From Methanosphaera sp. WGK6 (GTDB lineage Archaea; Methanobacteriota; Methanobacteria; Methanobacteriales; Methanobacteriaceae), in the NCBI RefSeq assembly GCF_001729965.1, contig NZ_JRWK01000005.1, positions 62,001 through 126,000 on the forward strand: a stretch of 64,000 nt of DNA, read 5' to 3'. Shown here piece after piece: positions 18,259 through 28,706 of the stretch (position 1 is the stretch's first letter; every line of letters starts with the position of its first letter). The translations under genes and the position numbers were made by a program. The notes under the pieces are model-generated. The model was not told where the DNA came from. It did not search any database and saw nothing but the letters and a program-made list of their open reading frames with translations.

Positions 18259-18640
18259 CTTATCCTATATTTATTTTAAAAAAAATAGTGTGAATAGTTT
18301 TATTCTAGTTTTTTATATTATATTATTTATTTTTCATTAGTAAAAAATTTTTTAAAATAGAATATATTTTAAATCACTTGCAGAATTATCATGATTAATA
18401 ATTAAAAATAATATTTTATAAAAAAACTTTAAAAAACAAGTATTTTATAAATAAAAAGCAAAAATAAATCAAAAATTAATACATGATTAAAATAAAGTTT
18501 AAATAAAATAAACAAAAGATAATAATCAACCATAATTGATAATAAGTCAAATAAAACAATTAAAAATAATACATACTATTAAAAAATAAAAGAAAGAAAA
18601 CTAAAAAATAAGAAAAAAAGTTATCTAGGAGATTACCCAT
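18259..18640. other. A/T-rich intergenic region, no gene recognised
   Basis: About 380 bp of extremely A/T-rich DNA between divergent genes. I see no ORF, tRNA, structured RNA or repeat. It must hold the promoters of both flanking genes; several TATA-like stretches are present but none stands out. AGGAGATTACCCAT just before 18641 contains the SD of the next gene. Confidence 0.6.
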
Positions 18641-18895
18641 ATGACTGATGAAAAATTATCATTCACACAGAAATTAAGAAAAGATGGATTTATAAATGGT
18701 ACCCAACCACAAACAACAACAGAAGAAAAAAAAGTTGTTGAAGAAGTAAAAGAGAAAATAGATGAAATTCCAGAACCAATAAAAGAAGAAATCAAAGAAA
18801 CAAAACCAGAAACTACTACAACCAATAACAACATAACATTTCTTGCAATACTACTAATCATCATAATAATACTAATAATACTACTAGTAATTTAA
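18641..18895 (+). CDS. Small tail-anchored membrane protein with SFTQxLRxxGxI motif
   Basis: 84 residues: an N-terminal motif LSFTQKLRKDGFING (residues about 6-20), a Thr/Glu/Lys-rich linker, and a C-terminal run of about 23 Ile/Leu residues that forms a tail anchor. AGGAG is a correctly placed SD. The N-terminal motif recurs three times, plus once in degenerate form, in the coiled-coil protein at 45891-47060 (KSFTQSLREQGLIASDV). That repetition implies a conserved short binding motif. The motif would face the cytoplasm if the protein is a classical tail-anchored protein. Function unknown. Confidence 0.72.
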   Translation: MTDEKLSFTQKLRKDGFINGTQPQTTTEEKKVVEEVKEKIDEIPEPIKEEIKETKPETTTTNNNITFLAILLIIIIILIILLVI

Positions 18896-19049
18896 ATAAA
18901 ACAAGTATAAAAAAATAAGAATCCAATATAATATAAAAAAAATAATTTTTTCTCAAAAAGACAAATATCATTCAAAAAAAAAAATATGATAAAAAAAATA
19001 TATTAAAATGAAATAAAATTTTCATTTAATATATTCTCTGTTTCTATTC

Positions 19050-22000
19050 TTAAGGTGTTACAGTTATATTTACCCTATTATTAGCATAAATATTCTTACC
19101 ATCATAAACTACAGTAACTAAGACTGGTTTTTTTATTTCATAGTTTATAATTGCAGATCCATTTACTAAATTAGTAACATTAATTGTAACTCCATTAATT
19201 TTAACAGCGATTTTACCACAATTTACTAATTTTTCTTGACTATCCATTACAGATACTTTGAAATGAGTACTATTTTGTTTCGTTAATTGTACAGATGTAG
19301 GTTCTCCTGCTTGAATAACTAAAGTTGAATTTTGTCTTGCAGATTCATACTTATTACTTCCCTCATACACAGCAGTTATAGTATAATTCTTAGGACTGTA
19401 CTTAGTTATATCCACATTAAACATTGCTATATTCTGTTCAATAAAAGCATAACCAATAGTTACACCATTTAATTTAAATGCTAATTTACCACTAGATATG
19501 ATATTTTTATTCTCATCTTGTACTATAGCAATTATAGTAGCACGAGTACCAACACTAACCACATCAGACAATAAAACAGATGATCCATATTTATTTACAG
19601 ATAATACCTTATTAATTGAACTGTGATAATATGCAAGTGAAGTATCATAATATTCAGCAGATATATTTAATTGTTTAGATGTATCAGGAATTGTGTAATT
19701 TAATTTAGCAAATCCAGTTTCATCAACATCCACTTTACCAATTACAACACCATTTTCTTTAAATACAACATAACCTTTATCAATAGATACATATGGTGAA
19801 TTCCACATAGTACCATTTCTATATGTTACATTAGCACTTAATTCAACCATATCACCAATATGACCTACAATATCATCTAATTTTATTTGACTAGATTTAT
19901 ATAAAGAAGTTGATCCGTAATTATATCTTACAGTATTCTGTACTGTTTCACCATCCATTTCTTGTATTACTGCATTATCTCCTAAAAGACTAGTTGAATT
20001 TAAAAAGTTCCATTCAACAGTGTTATTTCTACCTTCTGTAATGTTAACTGCAAATCCATCAGTAGTTAGTGTATATAATGTACAATTATATATATTATTA
20101 AAATCGGAATTTAATATTAATAATATTGATGGCATGTTCAGTTTTAACATGGAAGTTATTCCAATTATATTATTATGGTTAGATTGATTCATTAAGAGTA
20201 ATCCCATGTTTGATTCAAGATTAGATCCACGTACACTAATACTTGCTGAATAATCATTAGGTCGTTTACTTATATAGTTATAAGATGAATTATCTAATAT
20301 TATTCCAATAAAGTTAATAGATGACTGAGATTGTAATCCTCCAAAAGTAAAGTTATTATAATCAGAATTTTTCATATAAACATCCACTGCTCTATTAGCA
20401 TATTGAGCTACTAATGTTTGTGCTGTTATATTATTATATTTTGCATTTTCTAAGAATAATAGTATGGTATTATTTGAATAAGCTGAATACATATAACCAT
20501 GAGTTATTGTATTATAATTTCCAGTTACATGTTCTACAATAATATTAGTATTATTATTAGTTTTATCAGCATCTACATCAATAGTACCTGTTGAATTAAT
20601 TGTATTGTAATTTCCATTTATTGTTATTATAGTTTGATTACCTAAAACACCTTCAATATCTAGAGCAAAGTCTAAATTAGATGAATTACCATCTATTATT
20701 ATTTTAGTGTTATTTCCTATGAATTTAGCTCCTGTAATATTAATTTCATTAGCTGAAAGTATTAATTTACAATCATAATATGTTGTACCATCAGAAACAA
20801 TAGTTAATGGTTTAGTTATATTTAATACTTTATCATGTAAATTACCTGTAAGCATTATTTTAATTCCTGCAGGTACGTTATTTCTTAAAATACCATTTTC
20901 ATCAAAGAACTGAGAATATGTACTATCAGTTAAATAGAAATCTGTAGTTATACTTTCTGGAAGATTTTCTCTTACACGATTATTTGAATTAAGTTTTAAT
21001 ACAGAATCATCAGCTAACTCTTCAGAATATAATATATTATTTGTTACCGCATTTTCATAGGAATTTTCATTTATAAGTACACTGTATTTTGTATTTGTTA
21101 TTATTGTATTTTTAGTTACTAATGTAGTTGTAGTGTTTAATAATTCAATTGCTGTATTATTTTTAGCAATTATATCTATTGCATTAGAAGTTATATTTGT
21201 TTTTAATGAATCTATAATTTCAATAGCTTTCACATTATCATTATACATTTCAAATGTATCGCTTACTATTGTCACATTTTTAGTTTTATATGTATTTACA
21301 CCTATGGCGTTAAGTCCATTTAAATAAAACTTATTTGAAAATACAGCTAAATCATGAGCTGCAGATAAAATTACCCCATATGAATTAGATGTTTCTGATT
21401 TAAATGTAGAATATCTTATTCCCCATGGATGATATATATCAGCAATATATGCATTTATATTTGTTGCTTGTAGTCCTGTTGCTTGACCATTTGCTTCAGT
21501 ACTTACATTATTATATTCAAAACGTACTGTTTGATTTATCATGTTTATTCCATATGCATAACTATTACCATCTGTTACTATGTTGTTATACAATATCCGT
21601 ACATATGTTAAAAGTTCAGGATTTACTAAATTTATAGAATATATTGTATCATATTCTCCTTCAACATGGGTAAATGTTGTGTTTAAATTATTTCTTTGTA
21701 TTATTAAACCAGTTGTGTTTAATGCTTCAATACCTGTTGTTCCTGCATGTCCTGTTTCATCAACTGTTGTTGAAAGTCCTTTTGTTGTAATATTATTATA
21801 TTGTATACTAATTGATGTTTTTGAATCTTTTATACTTATTGCTGTTACATTAGATTTACTATTTACATTAATATTATTGTAATTTATGAGTAATTTTGTT
21901 GAATTAATAACGTTTATAGCATTAGCATTTGTTGTTATATTTACATAAGATATTGTGTTTGTAGGTGTGTTTAGGTTAATAGCTTCCCTATTGTTATTGT

Positions 22001-25000
22001 TTATGATAGTAATATTACTTATATTGAGATTTGTTGTTCCGAGTGTTGTAATTGTTGTATTATATAATACTGAATTATTGTAATAAAGTATAGATACTGT
22101 TTTATTATTATCTAAGATTATGTTTTTATTTGATAGTGATCCATTTATCATGAAATGAATATCTTTATCAGAGGATAATTGTTTAATATATCCTTTTTCA
22201 TCAAAGTATGTGTTGTATGTTTCTTCAGACAATACATAATTAATGTATATTGGTGTGTTTGAAGATATTTCATTATTTTGACTAGATTTTACTGCATTAT
22301 CTCCTACAAGTACATCTGCTAGTAATTCATTGTTTTTGATTATGTTATTTTCACCATTTAAAATAATAGCATATTCATTATTTGTTTGGAATTTAACTTT
22401 TTGAACAACACCATTATTATTTAATATAATTATTGGATTATTATTTGTATTTTGAATAATTAATCCAGATACATCAAGTTTTCCACCATTTTCTTTTATA
22501 GTAACATTGTATGAGGTTATTTTATTATTACCTTGTATGATACTAATTGTTTTATTTATAATTATATTTTTATTAGTTAGAGCTCCAGTGATTGTTATTT
22601 GTTCTATTGTTCCAAATGAAGGTCTTAAATTACCATTTTCATCAAAGAATGTATTGTATGATTCATCATCAATTGTTATCTCAACTACTTCAGGTAAATT
22701 ATTTTCTACTATGTTTGTTGTGCTTGTTGAGTTTACTGCTGCATTTCCTCTATATCCATTTGTATAAAGGTAATTATTTTTAACTGAATTATTTCCATTT
22801 TTCAATATAATTGTATATGCATCTTGAGATGTTGTTATATTATTTTCCTCAATTGTGTTATTTTTACCATTGATTGATATTGTTCTATCAACGGTATTAT
22901 TTTTAATTATTGAATTATCTGCAGATAATTCTATAGCTCGTGAAGAAGTACCTGTTAGACCAGATACTGTGTTATTTTCTATAATATATTTGTATTTTGC
23001 TTCTAATCTTAATGTAAGTATTATTTTATCTGTACTTGAAAGACTGTTGTATAATGTTGATCCTATTGAATCTACAAATGTATTGTTTGCAATTATTTGT
23101 GTTATTCCATAGTTTTCAGAACTTCCTGTAACTACAACACCAGTACTTTTATTAAATACTGAGTTTGTTAGATTAAATTCACTTATATCAGCATATACAT
23201 CTAATTGTTCATTATTAATAAATGTACATCCATCGATTACAGTTTTAACACCAGTGTTATTCATACTTGCATAGAAATCTGTTGATGCTGTGTTTATTGT
23301 TATTCCTGATCCTGTTTTGTAGGTACTTCCACCATCATATCCTATGTTATCTTTTAGTGTACAGTTTACAATTGTCATTATTTTATCATTGGTTATTGTT
23401 CCCCAACGAGCATAGTTGTTTTGGAATAGACTGTTATATACACTTGCTGTACCATTGTTATATATACCTGGACCATAGTTTCCAGTACTGGATGATTTTC
23501 TATTTCCATCAAATAATGAATTATTTACTGTTAATGTAGATCCGTTATTATTACGTATACTTGCACCTACACCTCCATGGTTGAATATGAAGCTAACATT
23601 GTTTACTTCAAGGTTACCATAGTTATCAATATTTGCTGTAGCATATGCTGCTATTGATGATCCTCCTGGACTCCAGCAATTTTTTATTGTGAGGTTTTCA
23701 ATTGTTATTTTTCCATTACCTTTTGTAATGTTCATTGCCCAGTTACCACTAGTGTTACTATATGGATACCATATAGGGCTTGATCCCCAATAATATTCTC
23801 CAGGGTCAAGTTGAGTTTTTATAGTGTAGTTTACTTCTCCATCAATACTTGTGTTTCCAAGTCCGATTATTTTTATTGTTAAATCTCCAGGTACTGTGAG
23901 GTTTGTGTTTCCTTTACCTTTGTATGTTCCTTCTATTAAGTATATTGTTGAAGCTTGTTTTGTTGTGTTTATTGTGTTTATTGCTTTTTCTATTGTTTTA
24001 AATGGATTTGATTCTGTTCCTGCATTGTTATCAGAACCTGTGTTAGATACGTAGTAAATATTTGTATCTGCTGTTTTTAGTGATGTTTTTTGTGTTGTGG
24101 TAGTGTTTGTGGATTTTAGTGATGTTTTTTGTGTTGTAGTAGTATTGTTTTTTTGGATGGATAGTGTTTCTGTGATATTTACTCTGTTTGTATCATATAG
24201 TGAGTTTTCACCATATATTGCAGTTATTGTTATTTTTTTATTATTCCATGATTTTGCTATTTTATATTCTATTGTTTCGTTTCCAGTTGTGGTTGTTGTG
24301 TTTATTGTTGCACCATTTATTTTAACTGCTAGTTTTCCTCTTGTTACTGGTTTGTTATTTTCATCTATTGTTTCTACTGTTATTTTAAGAGTATTGTTAA
24401 CTGTTGTTGTTTTTATAGTGTTTTTAGTAGCTAGTTTTTTTAGTGTGAGTGTTGTGTTTACTCTTGCTGGACTAAATTTATTTGTTCCACCATATACTAC
24501 AGTTATTGTGTAATTTTTTGCTGTGTAATATGGTATTTGATAATTAAGTGATGCTGTTCCTAATGATACGTTTGCATGTCCAATTGTTTTACCATTTAAT
24601 TTAAATGCTACTTTACCTTTGTTTAATAACATGCCATTCTCTGATATAGTTGCATTTATTGTTATATTTTGACCTGCTTTACTTATGATTGGATTTATTT
24701 CAATGTCTGTTTTTTTATAAGTTACAGTTGCTACTTTAACGCCATCAGCATAAATTGTGAAATCATCAAAGTTCTCAGGCAAAGTAGTTAAATCAAATAC
24801 GTAAGTGAATTTGTTTTCTTCATTTAATACTACACCACTAACATTAAAGTAATCGCAATCAACAGAAAGTGGAATTTCATATCCATTCCCAATACTTGTA
24901 ACTTCATGATCGTTATATATACCTATTGCTGTTGCTTTAACAATTAATTGTTTTTCAAGTTGTGTGACAGTAGCACCTTGAGTATGATTATTAGCAAGAA

Positions 25001-26174
25001 CAGCTATTATGTTATCAACAATTAGTGCACTTTTAGAGTATGAGTTTACAGGATTTGCTACACCAGCAAAATAAGTATAGTTTGCTACTGCTTCAAAATC
25101 CCATTGACCATATAGGTAAAGATCATTAACTCTGCTTCCACCAGTATTATTAATAAATACACAGTTTGAAATATTTTGAGGTGCACCTGCATATAACCAA
25201 TATGAATCATATGCTGCACTATGACCACTATTATTAATAAAAGTACATCTATCCATTGTTAAAGATGGAAGATAACCTACTCTATATAATGCACTAGCTT
25301 GACCTGCTGTATTATTAATAAATTCACATCTATTTACTGTTAAATTACCTGCAAAATAAACAGCTGCATATAATGTTGCATTATTATTAAGGAATTGAGA
25401 ATCTTCAATTATACTTCCAGCAGACACAACTTCTAATGCTGCACCAGATTCTGCACTATTATTTTTAAAGGTTGAGTTTTTAACAGTTATATTATAAGTA
25501 AGTATTGCTCCACCAAAACCTGTTAATTTATTTTTTATAAATATGCTATTATTAATAAAGTTACAATTATCTACAATTGTTTTATAATTCTTAGCATATA
25601 TTGCACCACCATCCATCCCTAAACCAGTACTATTATCTTCTAAACAATTTTGTATTGTTAAATTATTAAGTTTAAGAACAGAGTTTTTATTATTTATCTT
25701 ATTATTTATATAGATGAATTTATGTAATCCTTGTCCATCAATTATTGTTTTATTTACATCTTCACCATTTAGTGTGATTGTCACTGCTGGTGATGATGTA
25801 TTTGCTATTAATGTTTCAGATATTTTATATTCACCATTTTTTAGATTAATGGTATATTCTGTACCATTTACTCCATTTTCCTGAATATTATTCCATTGAG
25901 TTTTCAATGAGTCATAATCAGTTACTGTTTGAATATTTTCTGTTTTTATATTTTTTACAGAAGTTTTTTTAATATCAGTTGTTTTACTAGTTTTATTATC
26001 ATTATTTACTGTTTGTATATCGGAAATATCATTTGTAATACCAGTTTGTGTTTGTTCTACTATATTTTCAGAATATGTTGATGTATCTGAATCAGTTGCA
26101 GAAATAGCTGATAATGATACTACAGAAACAATGAAAATAATTGATAATATACCAAATATTTTTCTGACATTCAA
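19050..26174 (-). CDS. Giant adhesin-like protein with beta-helix and Ig-like repeats
   Basis: 2374 residues. A signal peptide (about 1-26, IFGILSIIFIVSVVSLSAISA) is followed by a Thr/Asn/Asp-rich spacer and a right-handed beta-helix region with many 'NNTxxx...NCxFxNN' turns (about 110-400). Next come Ig-like repeats ending 'YGGTNKF...' (about 480-680), a T/S/K linker, a second long beta-helix starting IYYVSNTGSDNNAGTESNPF (DUF1565-like), and at least two C-terminal Ig-like repeats. This is the architecture of adhesin-like proteins of gut Methanobacteriales, thought to bind host or microbial partners. The start is TTG 26174 with SD GGGGGAAG at 26181-26188. No C-terminal membrane anchor is visible; it ends in an Ig-like repeat. 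Confidence 0.9.
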   Translation of the reverse strand: MNVRKIFGILSIIFIVSVVSLSAISATDSDTSTYSENIVEQTQTGITNDISDIQTVNNDNKTSKTTDIKKTSVKNIKTENIQTVTDYDSLKTQWNNIQENGVNGTEYTINLKNGEYKISETLIANTSSPAVTITLNGEDVNKTIIDGQGLHKFIYINNKINNKNSVLKLNNLTIQNCLEDNSTGLGMDGGAIYAKNYKTIVDNCNFINNSIFIKNKLTGFGGAILTYNITVKNSTFKNNSAESGAALEVVSAGSIIEDSQFLNNNATLYAAVYFAGNLTVNRCEFINNTAGQASALYRVGYLPSLTMDRCTFINNSGHSAAYDSYWLYAGAPQNISNCVFINNTGGSRVNDLYLYGQWDFEAVANYTYFAGVANPVNSYSKSALIVDNIIAVLANNHTQGATVTQLEKQLIVKATAIGIYNDHEVTSIGNGYEIPLSVDCDYFNVSGVVLNEENKFTYVFDLTTLPENFDDFTIYADGVKVATVTYKKTDIEINPIISKAGQNITINATISENGMLLNKGKVAFKLNGKTIGHANVSLGTASLNYQIPYYTAKNYTITVVYGGTNKFSPARVNTTLTLKKLATKNTIKTTTVNNTLKITVETIDENNKPVTRGKLAVKINGATINTTTTTGNETIEYKIAKSWNNKKITITAIYGENSLYDTNRVNITETLSIQKNNTTTTQKTSLKSTNTTTTQKTSLKTADTNIYYVSNTGSDNNAGTESNPFKTIEKAINTINTTKQASTIYLIEGTYKGKGNTNLTVPGDLTIKIIGLGNTSIDGEVNYTIKTQLDPGEYYWGSSPIWYPYSNTSGNWAMNITKGNGKITIENLTIKNCWSPGGSSIAAYATANIDNYGNLEVNNVSFIFNHGGVGASIRNNNGSTLTVNNSLFDGNRKSSSTGNYGPGIYNNGTASVYNSLFQNNYARWGTITNDKIMTIVNCTLKDNIGYDGGSTYKTGSGITINTASTDFYASMNNTGVKTVIDGCTFINNEQLDVYADISEFNLTNSVFNKSTGVVVTGSSENYGITQIIANNTFVDSIGSTLYNSLSSTDKIILTLRLEAKYKYIIENNTVSGLTGTSSRAIELSADNSIIKNNTVDRTISINGKNNTIEENNITTSQDAYTIILKNGNNSVKNNYLYTNGYRGNAAVNSTSTTNIVENNLPEVVEITIDDESYNTFFDENGNLRPSFGTIEQITITGALTNKNIIINKTISIIQGNNKITSYNVTIKENGGKLDVSGLIIQNTNNNPIIILNNNGVVQKVKFQTNNEYAIILNGENNIIKNNELLADVLVGDNAVKSSQNNEISSNTPIYINYVLSEETYNTYFDEKGYIKQLSSDKDIHFMINGSLSNKNIILDNNKTVSILYYNNSVLYNTTITTLGTTNLNISNITIINNNNREAINLNTPTNTISYVNITTNANAINVINSTKLLINYNNINVNSKSNVTAISIKDSKTSISIQYNNITTKGLSTTVDETGHAGTTGIEALNTTGLIIQRNNLNTTFTHVEGEYDTIYSINLVNPELLTYVRILYNNIVTDGNSYAYGINMINQTVRFEYNNVSTEANGQATGLQATNINAYIADIYHPWGIRYSTFKSETSNSYGVILSAAHDLAVFSNKFYLNGLNAIGVNTYKTKNVTIVSDTFEMYNDNVKAIEIIDSLKTNITSNAIDIIAKNNTAIELLNTTTTLVTKNTIITNTKYSVLINENSYENAVTNNILYSEELADDSVLKLNSNNRVRENLPESITTDFYLTDSTYSQFFDENGILRNNVPAGIKIMLTGNLHDKVLNITKPLTIVSDGTTYYDCKLILSANEINITGAKFIGNNTKIIIDGNSSNLDFALDIEGVLGNQTIITINGNYNTINSTGTIDVDADKTNNNTNIIVEHVTGNYNTITHGYMYSAYSNNTILLFLENAKYNNITAQTLVAQYANRAVDVYMKNSDYNNFTFGGLQSQSSINFIGIILDNSSYNYISKRPNDYSASISVRGSNLESNMGLLLMNQSNHNNIIGITSMLKLNMPSILLILNSDFNNIYNCTLYTLTTDGFAVNITEGRNNTVEWNFLNSTSLLGDNAVIQEMDGETVQNTVRYNYGSTSLYKSSQIKLDDIVGHIGDMVELSANVTYRNGTMWNSPYVSIDKGYVVFKENGVVIGKVDVDETGFAKLNYTIPDTSKQLNISAEYYDTSLAYYHSSINKVLSVNKYGSSVLLSDVVSVGTRATIIAIVQDENKNIISSGKLAFKLNGVTIGYAFIEQNIAMFNVDITKYSPKNYTITAVYEGSNKYESARQNSTLVIQAGEPTSVQLTKQNSTHFKVSVMDSQEKLVNCGKIAVKINGVTINVTNLVNGSAIINYEIKKPVLVTVVYDGKNIYANNRVNITVTP
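24075..24150 (-). repeat. 39-bp direct repeat in adhesin linker
   Basis: Two nearly identical 39-bp units encode the 13-residue linker unit TTTTQKTSLKSTN (second copy ending TAD). They separate the Ig-like part from the second beta-helix and could change copy number by slippage. Confidence 0.7.
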
Positions 26175-26519
26175 AACTAACTTCCCCCATTTAATTAAAT
26201 TTTTAAAAAATAATTAATTAAAAAAAGTTTTATTAATTTTTACTTTATTATTTTCATACTAAAAGAAAATTTAAAGATTACTTTATTTATAATAAAATAT
26301 TTTTAATTAATTAATAATAATTATGAAAAAAACATATATATATATATGTGAAAAATGAATAGAAATTTCAAAATTTATATCAAAAAAATAATAATTAATC
26401 ATTCCTCCCTAACCCATCTCATTTTTTTTTACACGATTTTTCTTCAACAAGTACACACCTATTTGTACAAAGAATTATATATTAAAAATTAATAAATAAT
26501 GAAAAAATTGGGTAATATA
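26175..26519. other. Intergenic region upstream of adhesin and deaminase genes
   Basis: A divergent, A/T-rich spacer of about 345 bp. It contains an 18-bp perfect alternating palindrome ACATATATATATATATGT at 26332-26349, a palindrome TTGTACAA at 26463-26470 and the adhesin SD. Promoters for both flanking genes must lie here. No RNA gene or ORF is supported. Confidence 0.55.
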
Positions 26520-27797
26520 ATGACTGAGACAACAAGTATTTTAATAAAAGATACAATAATTTTATCAGAAGATATAAAAAAAGGATCTGTTTTAATAGTA
26601 GATGATAAAATCCAAGAAGTTAATGATAAATTAACAAATAGTGATGCTGATAAAATCATTGATGGATCAAATAAAATAACAATGCCTGGATTAATAAATA
26701 CTCATTCACATGTTGCAATGACATTATTACGTGGTGTTGGTGATGATCAAGACTTACAAACATGGCTTAATGAATATATATGGCCTAAAGAAGCTAAATT
26801 AAATGAAAATCTAGTTTATGCAGGTTCAAAACTAGCTATGGCAGAAATGATTAAAACGGGTACAACTACATTTAATGATATGTATTTCTTCATGGAAGAA
26901 ACTGCTAAAGCTGTTGATGAATCAGGAATGAGAGCTCTTCTAGGTTATGGTATGATTGACTTATTTGATGAAGAAAAAAGAAAATCAGAACTAAAAGTTA
27001 CAAAAGATTTTATAAGTAAATGTCATAATACTTGTGATGGAAGAGTACAAGTTGCAGTTGCACCTCATGCTCCCTACACTTGTTCTGAGGAAATATTATG
27101 TGAATCTAAGAAACTTGCAGATAAAAATGATTTAAAATTACATATTCATGTTTCCGAAACAAAACAAGAAGTAACTGATCTTAAAAATGATAAAAATCAA
27201 ACACCATTTGAATATTTAAATAATATTGGATTACTTGATAAAAATACTATTGCAGCTCATGGCGTGTGGACAACAGATGATGAAATGAAAATTCTTGAAG
27301 AAAAAGAAGTATCTATATCACATAATCCTTCTAGTAATATGAAATTAGCATCAGGTATTGCACCAGTTCATGATTATTTAAATAATAATATTAATGTGTC
27401 TATTGGTACAGATGGTGTTTCTTCAAATAATAATCTAGATATGTTTAGTGAAATGAAATTAACCCCACTTCTTCAAAAAGTAAAAACATTAGACTCTAAA
27501 GTATTACCAGCTAAATCAACCTTTAATATGGCTACAAAAAATGGTGCAAAAGCTTTAGGAATTAATACTGGAGAAATAAAAGAAGGTAAGTTAGCTGATA
27601 TTATACTTGTTAATACAAATGTTCCACATATGACTCCAGTTCGAAATGCTTTGAGTAATATTATTTATTCTGCACTTGGTAGTGATGTAGATACTGTTAT
27701 TTGTAATGGAAACATATTACTTGAAGATAAAGAACTTAAAACTATTAATGAAAAAGAAGTTATTGAAGATGCTAAACTTGCTGCATCCCAATTATAA
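26520..27797 (+). CDS. dadD: 5'-deoxyadenosine / S-adenosylhomocysteine / methylthioadenosine deaminase
   Basis: About 425 residues of the amidohydrolase superfamily. Metal ligands are visible as NTHSHVAM (HxH), HIHVSETKQE, AAHGVWTTDDEM and GTDGVSSNNNLDMF, matching the MTA/SAH deaminase group. In Methanocaldococcus the homolog deaminates 5'-deoxyadenosine, the by-product of radical SAM enzymes, as well as SAH and MTA, allowing purine and methionine salvage. ATG 26499 has no SD, while ATG 26520 follows GGGTAAT, so the shorter start is chosen. The gene is single, convergent with the LCP-like gene. Confidence 0.9.
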   Translation: MTETTSILIKDTIILSEDIKKGSVLIVDDKIQEVNDKLTNSDADKIIDGSNKITMPGLINTHSHVAMTLLRGVGDDQDLQTWLNEYIWPKEAKLNENLVYAGSKLAMAEMIKTGTTTFNDMYFFMEETAKAVDESGMRALLGYGMIDLFDEEKRKSELKVTKDFISKCHNTCDGRVQVAVAPHAPYTCSEEILCESKKLADKNDLKLHIHVSETKQEVTDLKNDKNQTPFEYLNNIGLLDKNTIAAHGVWTTDDEMKILEEKEVSISHNPSSNMKLASGIAPVHDYLNNNINVSIGTDGVSSNNNLDMFSEMKLTPLLQKVKTLDSKVLPAKSTFNMATKNGAKALGINTGEIKEGKLADIILVNTNVPHMTPVRNALSNIIYSALGSDVDTVICNGNILLEDKELKTINEKEVIEDAKLAASQL

Positions 27798-27804
27798 TAA
27801 ATCC

Positions 27805-27828
27805 CCTTTTATTTTTTTAAAAAAAAGG
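27805..27828. terminator. Predicted bidirectional terminator
   Basis: Between two convergent genes, CCTTTT...AAAAGG flanks a T7/A8 core, giving a weak A/T hairpin with T-tracts on both strands. The position fits a shared terminator; the hairpin itself is not strong. Confidence 0.4.
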
Positions 27829-27854
27829 AAATTTAAAGGAATAATTTATATAAA

Positions 27855-28568
27855 TTATCCTAGAAGACTATTAAAACCCTCATAAGATACAAATTGTGAG
27901 AATTTGTCAGCAGGAACTGCTTGAATATTACCTGCAGTATATTGTTCTAATGCAGCTTTAATTAAATCAGCTTTATTATTATTTTTCTGAGCGGACTCTA
28001 TGATTCCTTGAGCTAATCCTTCTACTGCATCTCCTCTTGTTGCACCATTATTTGACTGATCTTCTCTTAAGAAATCAATAGAACTTACATTTTCTACTAA
28101 TTCCCCATCAGAATATACTGGACCTACTGCATTAATTAATGCATCAATTGCAGTTGGAGTTACTATTACAACAAAATCAGTTGTCATACCAGTATGATAT
28201 TCAACTATTTCTTGTGCTATTTTTGTACCATTTTCTAAATCATCACTCCATAAGGAATCATGTAAATACCATAAATTTAATCCTTCAGCTTGCATATCAG
28301 CAGTAGGTGTTAAAGTTGGATGTGCTAAACCTCCAGGATATACTGGAGTTATATTTCCAACATTACCATCAGTTACTGTGACAACAAATGCCATATCCAC
28401 TGCACCTACACCAGGACGGTTTTCAGAAGGATCAGTACATAATACTAATATATGATGTTCTCCTGAAAATGATGTTTCTGCTTGATGATAATTTACTAAG
28501 AGATAAACTCCTACCACTACAATAAGAGCAATGATTGCAATTAAAACTATTTTTTTCTTAGATACCAT
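27855..28568 (-). CDS. Membrane-anchored LCP/DUF4012-like protein
   Basis: About 237 residues with an N-terminal signal anchor (residues ~5-25) and one extracellular domain. The sequence HHILVLCTDPSENRPGVGAVDMAFVVTV and the later GMTTDFVVIVTPTAIDALINAVGPV follow the plan of LytR-CpsA-Psr (LCP) and DUF4012 domains. In LCP proteins the latter part reads 'iDyyv.vdf.gf..lvdalGGV'. Bacterial LCP enzymes transfer glycopolymers from polyprenyl carriers to the wall. The usual 'PRD' arginine motif is replaced by VYPGG here, so activity is uncertain. It sits beside the surface-glycan cluster. GTG/ATG codons within the SD make ATG 28568 the likely start. Confidence 0.68.
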   Translation of the reverse strand: MVSKKKIVLIAIIALIVVVGVYLLVNYHQAETSFSGEHHILVLCTDPSENRPGVGAVDMAFVVTVTDGNVGNITPVYPGGLAHPTLTPTADMQAEGLNLWYLHDSLWSDDLENGTKIAQEIVEYHTGMTTDFVVIVTPTAIDALINAVGPVYSDGELVENVSSIDFLREDQSNNGATRGDAVEGLAQGIIESAQKNNNKADLIKAALEQYTAGNIQAVPADKFSQFVSYEGFNSLLG

Positions 28569-28706
28569 TATAATCATCTATAAATTTTTTTTATTATGTA
28601 TAACTTTTTGATTAAAGTATTTAATAATTATTATTGAAAAATTATAATATTTTATACAATGAATTAAAGAATATATATTAAATTATATTTATGGGAGCGC
28701 ATAGCA

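Noticed and set aside
24097-24513. 138-codon plus-strand ORF with Val/Phe-rich sequence inside the adhesin gene
   Set aside because: Antisense shadow of the Thr/Asn-rich adhesin; several such ORFs occur along this gene and none has a start signal.
26451-26470. GTACAC...TTGTACAA as another copy of the phased array
   Set aside because: The spacing is 14 bp, not 11, and only one pair is present, so it is probably chance or an unrelated palindrome.
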